From Chlamydoabsidia padenii (taxonomy: Eukaryota; Mucoromycota; Mucoromycetes; Mucorales; Cunninghamellaceae): a stretch of 64,000 bases of DNA. Shown piece by piece: positions 61,615 through 64,000 of this stretch. A program made the position numbers and the translations under genes. The stretch is from positions 124,001 to 188,000 of the forward strand of contig JAIWND010000017.1 of assembly GCA_025330725.1 (NCBI GenBank), read 5' to 3'. The stretch's first letter is position 1. Every line of letters begins with the position of its first letter. The notes under the pieces were generated by a model, which saw only the letters and a program-made list of their open reading frames with translations, made no database searches and was not told where the DNA came from.

Positions 61615-64000
61615 CTATATCCGTTTGCGCCCATGAACAGAGTGAATGGGTGCCGGTAGACCTAGTTCATCGCACTTAACCATTGCCAGATGAATTCGAC
61701 TTGCCATTCGGAATTCAAAGTCGTATCTGGTGTACGACAGAGCCAGCTGCCACAAATCTTGACTTTTTTGTTGTTCCCCCATTCCCCAATAGGTCACACC
61801 CGTTTCTATAAAATAAAATAAAAAAGAAATCATATTAATACCCCATCCATGTTTCTTTTTTTTTTTCCTCCCAGAGTGTCAACTTACCCCAGTAAACAAA
61901 TGGAAGCAGCCAATCTTCGCTTTCCAGCCGATGTTTTTTCGCCATGAGCCAGTCCAAATCAGGAATACATTCGTGGTACCTTGACAGTGCATTCAGTACA
62001 GCACATTTGATCAGCAATAACGTACCATATCGAGCCACCATGGCATGATCGCTTGCATTGTTATTATTGTTGTTGTTGTCATAGTCACTACCGTCGCTTG
62101 ATTCATCATCATCACTATTGTCGTCCACCATACCACCAATCTTGATCAATTGCAAAGTTTCTTGAACCATTTCCAAGCACCTTTTCAAGTAAGTATCTTC
62201 CATTGAGGCAAAGGCATTAAGCAAAAGTAAAAGTTCCAGACCCGGAAGACTGCTGTCGAGATCCCGATAGTCATGATCTTGATACCGTTCCACTTTGCAT
62301 TGCACATAATTGTCCAGTAAGCTTTTACGATGATGTTGTTGATGGCTGAGCACAGGCACTTCATCAAAGGCATCCTTGGCTTCTTGACGTTGACCGAGCA
62401 TTTCGTAACATGCACCCACAAAGTATTGACAAAAGGCAGGAGACCAATCACGAGCACAGCATAGTTGTTCAAAATAGGCCGCCGAGGTGTCCCAATCCAG
62501 TTGCATGGCATGATTCAATCCAACTTCGTAAGCCACAGTATGTTTCATTGCCACTTCAGCCCAAGCCGCCTTTCTAGTCGAGGTGGTTGCCATGGTGAAT
62601 GATTGAGTTGATAAGCCCACGTTTCTTGCCACCCGAGAAATGCGCGCCGCGTAGTACAGGAAGAAACATGATTTAGGATGTGATTTTTGTGCTGCCACCA
62701 GACATTCAATGGTAGGTTGGATAGATTCTTGAGCATAAATGGATGGCACCAGACTTGATAACAAGGAGTAGTAGCTTAATAGTCTATATAAAAATAAAAC
62801 AAATAAAAAAAGGATTGGGTTAATGCATGATCATGGTGGAGCTGTATTTTGACTTGCATGAGAGATCCAAAAGAAGAACGAGTGCCCTTGCCTGTCATCA
62901 CCGATTTCAGCAAAGTCAACCCAAGTGCTCTATCCTTCTTCCACACTAGTCCTGGGAATATCTTGACAATTTTGTCGGGTAGTGAAGATAATAAGAGGTG
63001 TAAGGTCCCCACACCAAATTGTACTGCCAGAGCTGTGTCTTGATCCATCCATTGTGTTACTTGATCGCCCATCATCAGATACTCTTTCCAAACCAGACTA
63101 TAGCTAGCACAAGCTATAAAAGAATAACATACATATTAACTACTATTGCTATTTGATTATTTTGTTTCTTACCTTTTCTAAAGTTTAATCCGCATTTGAG
63201 GTACCCAGTCATAGTTTCTTGAGTCAGTTGTAAAATCCCCATCAGTAGACAACTTTCAGCTTGGATCACCTGAGCACGAAGAACGCCGTTGGCTGTAAAG
63301 CTTTTGGTGGATGATCGTCCGCCGTCGACGTCGGTATTTGCCATTAGAGAAGAGAAGTGTGACGAAAAGGTGTCATCAAAGGACTTTTCTACTTTTGATA
63401 GGTCGGCCTGAGCGCTAGCAATGGTGTATGAATGATTGAGTGATTCCATTGCTTGATCTACGTCGTGTTCATTATATGTCTAGAAAGAAGGAAAGAATTG
63501 TTAGCTCTATTTAGTTGTTGCTTTTGTTAATTGTTTTTGCATACCATCATAGCTGGAATACGGGATCCATCATAAATCAAAGAGTAGAGAAGAATATTGG
63601 TTAGTCTGATATGTTACTAATTCCCCCCCCCCCGCTTTTTTTTTTTGTAACACTATACCTTTCAAAAAAAGCATTGACCCTAAACCAAGTGCATGCAGTG
63701 GTTCACTATGTAAAAAGGTATAAAAAGAATCGCGTTGTTAGCAAACCTTTGTTTTTACATTGCCTAGTTATACCTTTCTGCCTTTGACTTGAATATTGAC
63801 ATTGCCTTTGTAAACTTATTACCAAATAGATAATTCATACCCTGTCGGATCGGTTGATCTTCATGACAAAAAAAAGAAATCGGTGAATATCCAGTTGGTT
63901 GTAATCTTTGTTTTATAACTTACCGGCTTCTTCTTGTTCTCTAGGATCGAGGAAGTTGGGAGCAATACCATCTTCGATAGCGGATTTATCCTTGGAGAGA
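61615..64000 (-). CDS. IML2: IML2/TTC39-family protein, N-terminus cut by window end
   Basis: A DUF3808-type helical-repeat (TPR-like) protein; the yeast member Iml2 is linked to lipid-droplet-dependent clearance of inclusion bodies. The 3' end is complete (stop at 61615); the 5' end lies beyond 64000. Exons seen on the minus strand include one up to 63924 (PNFLDPREQEEA), 63858-63774 (GMNYLFGNKFTKAMSIFKSK), a short one near 63700-63660 (EPLHALGLGSMLFLKG), one containing MESLNHSYTIASAQADLSKV, one with LVWKEYLMMGDQVTQWMDQD then GVGTLHLLLSSLPDKIVKIF, a long one about 62780-61885 and a last one 61817-61615 (ETGVTYWGMGEQQKSQDLWQ). FPGLVWKKDRALGLTLL and LDNYVQCKVERYQ style blocks fit the family. 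An Asp/Asn-rich insert (DNNNNNNNASD) lies in the long exon. Confidence 0.8.

Overview
The window is nuclear DNA of a filamentous fungus, most likely an early-diverging Mucoromycota species (Mucorales-like). The reasons are short GT-AG introns of about 50-100 bp in most genes, AT-rich intergenic DNA full of homopolymer tracts, fungus-specific genes (MED13 with Q/N/S-rich linkers, VTC1, ATP19, two-finger GATA repressor, mitochondrial MRPL20, IML2) and a Gemin6-like gene of the kind lost from yeasts. Genus was not determined. I saw no rRNA, tRNA or CRISPR.

Layout. 1-7.1 kb: a nine-exon MED13 gene. 7.56-12.69 kb: an apparently complete CACTA-type DNA transposon with 19-bp terminal inverted repeats and a TTG target duplication; it carries a Tnp2-like transposase and a divergent companion gene. 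13.0-15.3 kb: a ZIP zinc transporter and a mitochondrial ribosomal protein. 15.3-17.9 kb: gene-free, with dispersed repeats and an 850-bp palindrome. 17.9-35.5 kb: a gene-dense stretch with a GPCR, pyruvate decarboxylase, a 43-residue one-helix protein, SmG, CLPTM1, an alpha-L-fucosidase, an orphan gene, a CDK9/BUR1-type kinase, another orphan and a long-chain acyl-CoA synthetase.

36-61 kb is dominated by a large inverted duplication. Arms of roughly 6.4 kb (about 37068-43442) and 6.0 kb (about 54354-60363) are almost identical by eye and face each other across an 11-kb spacer. Each arm holds an intact F-box/LRR gene, a decayed acyl-CoA synthetase fragment, dispersed repeats, a 16-bp minisatellite (about 31 copies left, 7 right) and a small possible gene. 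An intact F-box gene lies outside the left arm, and its decayed counterpart lies outside the right arm. The spacer holds single-copy genes: a secreted DPBB protein, ATP19, importin alpha, an iron-type GATA repressor, a WHI5/NRM1-like gene, a Gemin6 homologue and VTC1. 61.6-64 kb: the 3' part of an IML2/TTC39 gene that runs off the window.

Most genes are unrelated housekeeping functions. The loosely connected ones are MED13 with the CDK9-type kinase (RNA polymerase II control) and SmG with Gemin6 (spliceosomal snRNP assembly). Gene models were built by hand from splice sites and checked for continuous reading phase; family names come from recognising motifs, not from database searches.
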